This document shows positions 3,883 through 5,081 of a stretch of 5,081 bases of DNA, piece by piece. The notes under the pieces were generated by a model. It searched no databases. It was not told where the DNA came from and saw only the letters and a list, made by a program, of their open reading frames with translations. The number at the start of each line of letters is the position of its first letter. Positions within the stretch are counted from its first letter, which is position 1. Both the position numbers and the translations under genes were made by a program. Source of the DNA: Desulfobacteraceae bacterium (GTDB lineage Bacteria > Desulfobacterota > Desulfobacteria > Desulfobacterales > SG8-13); assembly GCA_029287875.1 (NCBI GenBank), contig JARFQH010000165.1:1-5081 (forward strand). Direction: 5' to 3'.

Positions 3883-5081
3883 ATGATTGGAATATCAAAA
3901 CTCTACTGCGGAACCGTCGAGCCTTCGGATGCCCTGCGTTATGGCCGCCACTCGTCGCGTCTGCCCTCTCACCTGCTGCAGTTTTCAGAGGACAAGCGAC
4001 CGGTTGTGGTCTGGAACGTGACACGACGGTGCAATCTTAAATGCGTGCACTGCTATGCCCATGCCGAGGACAAATCCTTTGCGAATGAGCTTTCCACGTT
4101 GCAGGGTCGTGACCTCATTGACGATCTGGCCGGTTTCGGCGCTCCTGTGCTGCTGTTTTCCGGCGGCGAACCTCTTGTGCGCAAGGATCTGCCCGAGCTG
4201 GCGGAATACGCCGTGAAAAAAGGAATGCGGGCCGTCATTTCCACCAATGGCACCCTGATCACCCCCACCATGGCCCGGACACTCAAAGAGATCGGCCTTT
4301 CCTATGTGGGGATCAGCCTGGACGGAATGCAGGAAATCAACGACCGGTTCCGCGGTGTCAAGGGAGCGTTCGCGGCGGCACTGGAAGGCATCCGGAACTG
4401 CCAGACGGCCGGAATAAAAGTCGGGCTGCGGTTCACAATCAACAAGTTCAACGTCAACGAAATCCCGGCCATCTTCGATTTGCTGGAAGAGATGGACATC
4501 CCGCGCGTCTGCTTCTATCATCTGGTCTACGCCGGCCGCGGCTCGAAACTGGTGGCAGACGATCTGACCCACGAGGAAACTCGCCGGGCGGTCGACCTGA
4601 TCATTGACCGTACCCGGCAGCTGCACGAGAAGGGCAAACCGAAGGAGGTCCTGACAGTCGACAATCACGCCGACGGCCCCTACCTGTACCTGCGGCTCTT
4701 GAAGGAAAACCCGGCCAGGGCCGCTGAGGTTCTCGAGCTGCTCGAGATGAACGAAGGCAACAGCTCCGGCCGCGGCATCGGCTGTGTCAGTTGGGACGGC
4801 GAGGTATATGCCGATCAGTTCTGGCGCCATCACAGCTTCGGCAATGTCACCCAGAGGCCGTTTTCCGAGATCTGGACCGACACCTCCGAACCGCTGATGA
4901 TGCGTCTCAAAGAAAAGAAAAACCATGTCACGGGCCGCTGTGCCGGCTGCCTCTGGCTGGACGTCTGCGGGGGGAATTTCAGGGTACGGGCCGAGGCGGT
5001 CACCGGCGACGTGTGGGCCCCGGACCCCGCCTGCTACCTGACCGATGAGGAAATCGCCGATGCGGCCGCTGCCGGCCAGCG
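3883..5081 (+). CDS. ahbC: 12,18-didecarboxysiroheme deacetylase AhbC (radical SAM), 3' end cut
   Basis: AhbC removes the two acetate side chains of 12,18-didecarboxysiroheme to give Fe-coproporphyrin III, the step before AhbD in the siroheme-dependent heme pathway of sulfate reducers and methanogens; it is cytosolic and oxygen-sensitive. The window contains 399 codons with no stop; the family is about 390-400 residues, so only a few residues are probably missing. The opening M-I-G-I-S-K-L-Y-C-G-T-V-E-P-S-D is characteristic of AhbC as I know it. Radical SAM features are C50-x3-C54-x2-C57, G-G-E-P (94-97), I-S-T-N-G-T (119-124) and S-L-D-G (145-148). Further C-terminal cysteines C301, C353, C356, C362 and C384 fit a SPASM/Twitch-type auxiliary 4Fe-4S cluster as in NirJ and AhbD. 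The G-G-A-G-like motif is replaced by the family-typical H-L-V-Y-A-G-R-G (213-220). ATG 3883 is supported by GGAG upstream. AhbD and NirJ are less likely because of the N-terminal signature. No other heme gene is visible here. Confidence 0.9.
   Translation, partial: MIGISKLYCGTVEPSDALRYGRHSSRLPSHLLQFSEDKRPVVVWNVTRRCNLKCVHCYAHAEDKSFANELSTLQGRDLIDDLAGFGAPVLLFSGGEPLVRKDLPELAEYAVKKGMRAVISTNGTLITPTMARTLKEIGLSYVGISLDGMQEINDRFRGVKGAFAAALEGIRNCQTAGIKVGLRFTINKFNVNEIPAIFDLLEEMDIPRVCFYHLVYAGRGSKLVADDLTHEETRRAVDLIIDRTRQLHEKGKPKEVLTVDNHADGPYLYLRLLKENPARAAEVLELLEMNEGNSSGRGIGCVSWDGEVYADQFWRHHSFGNVTQRPFSEIWTDTSEPLMMRLKEKKNHVTGRCAGCLWLDVCGGNFRVRAEAVTGDVWAPDPACYLTDEEIADAAAAGQ

Noticed and set aside
3985..4926. 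Long open frame on the minus strand opposite ahbC (313 codons)
   Set aside because: It is antisense to a well-recognised radical SAM gene, and its translation resembles no known protein. GC-rich codon use on the plus strand explains the openness.

Overview
The window reads as chromosomal DNA of an anaerobic bacterium, most likely a sulfate-reducing Desulfobacterota member (Desulfosarcina/Desulfobacter-like). The main reason is the gene at the right end. It matches AhbC, a radical SAM enzyme of the siroheme-dependent heme pathway found in sulfate reducers and in some archaea. A zinc-finger-less ClpX-like ATPase of a type I associate with delta-proteobacteria agrees with this. No species can be named from the sequence alone.

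Positions 1-937 are an AT-richer accessory/intergenic zone. It starts with the 5' end of a HigB-type toxin gene on the minus strand, running off the left edge. This has a strong sigma70-like promoter with a perfect palindrome inside its spacer. Next, also on the minus strand, is a 42-codon remnant of an AAA_14/DUF4143-type ATPase with a decayed P-loop. Its upstream region shares a 13-bp operator-like word with the toxin promoter. From 546 to 890 there is no gene but a patchwork of short tandem repeats: one array of 7-bp period and two of 9-bp period, the second of which is partly the inverse complement of the first. This zone looks like the decayed edge of a mobile or toxin-antitoxin island.

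Positions 938-5081 hold three plus-strand genes. They are an EamA/DMT-family 10-helix transporter (938-1804), a 583-residue ClpX-like AAA+ unfoldase (1854-3605), and ahbC (from 3883, cut by the right edge just short of its expected end). The transporter and the ClpX-like gene are 49 bp apart and could be co-transcribed, although a promoter-like pair lies in that gap. ahbC follows a 277-bp gap containing a weak terminator-like hairpin and has its own Shine-Dalgarno sequence. I see no clear functional link between the three genes.

The most interesting items are the ClpX-like protein and the toxin/ATPase control regions. The ClpX-like protein keeps the ClpP-docking IGF loop but lacks the zinc domain, has a longer RKH loop, and carries a C-terminal extension of about 170 residues. 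The control regions share an operator-like word and are arranged so that transcripts would have almost no leader.
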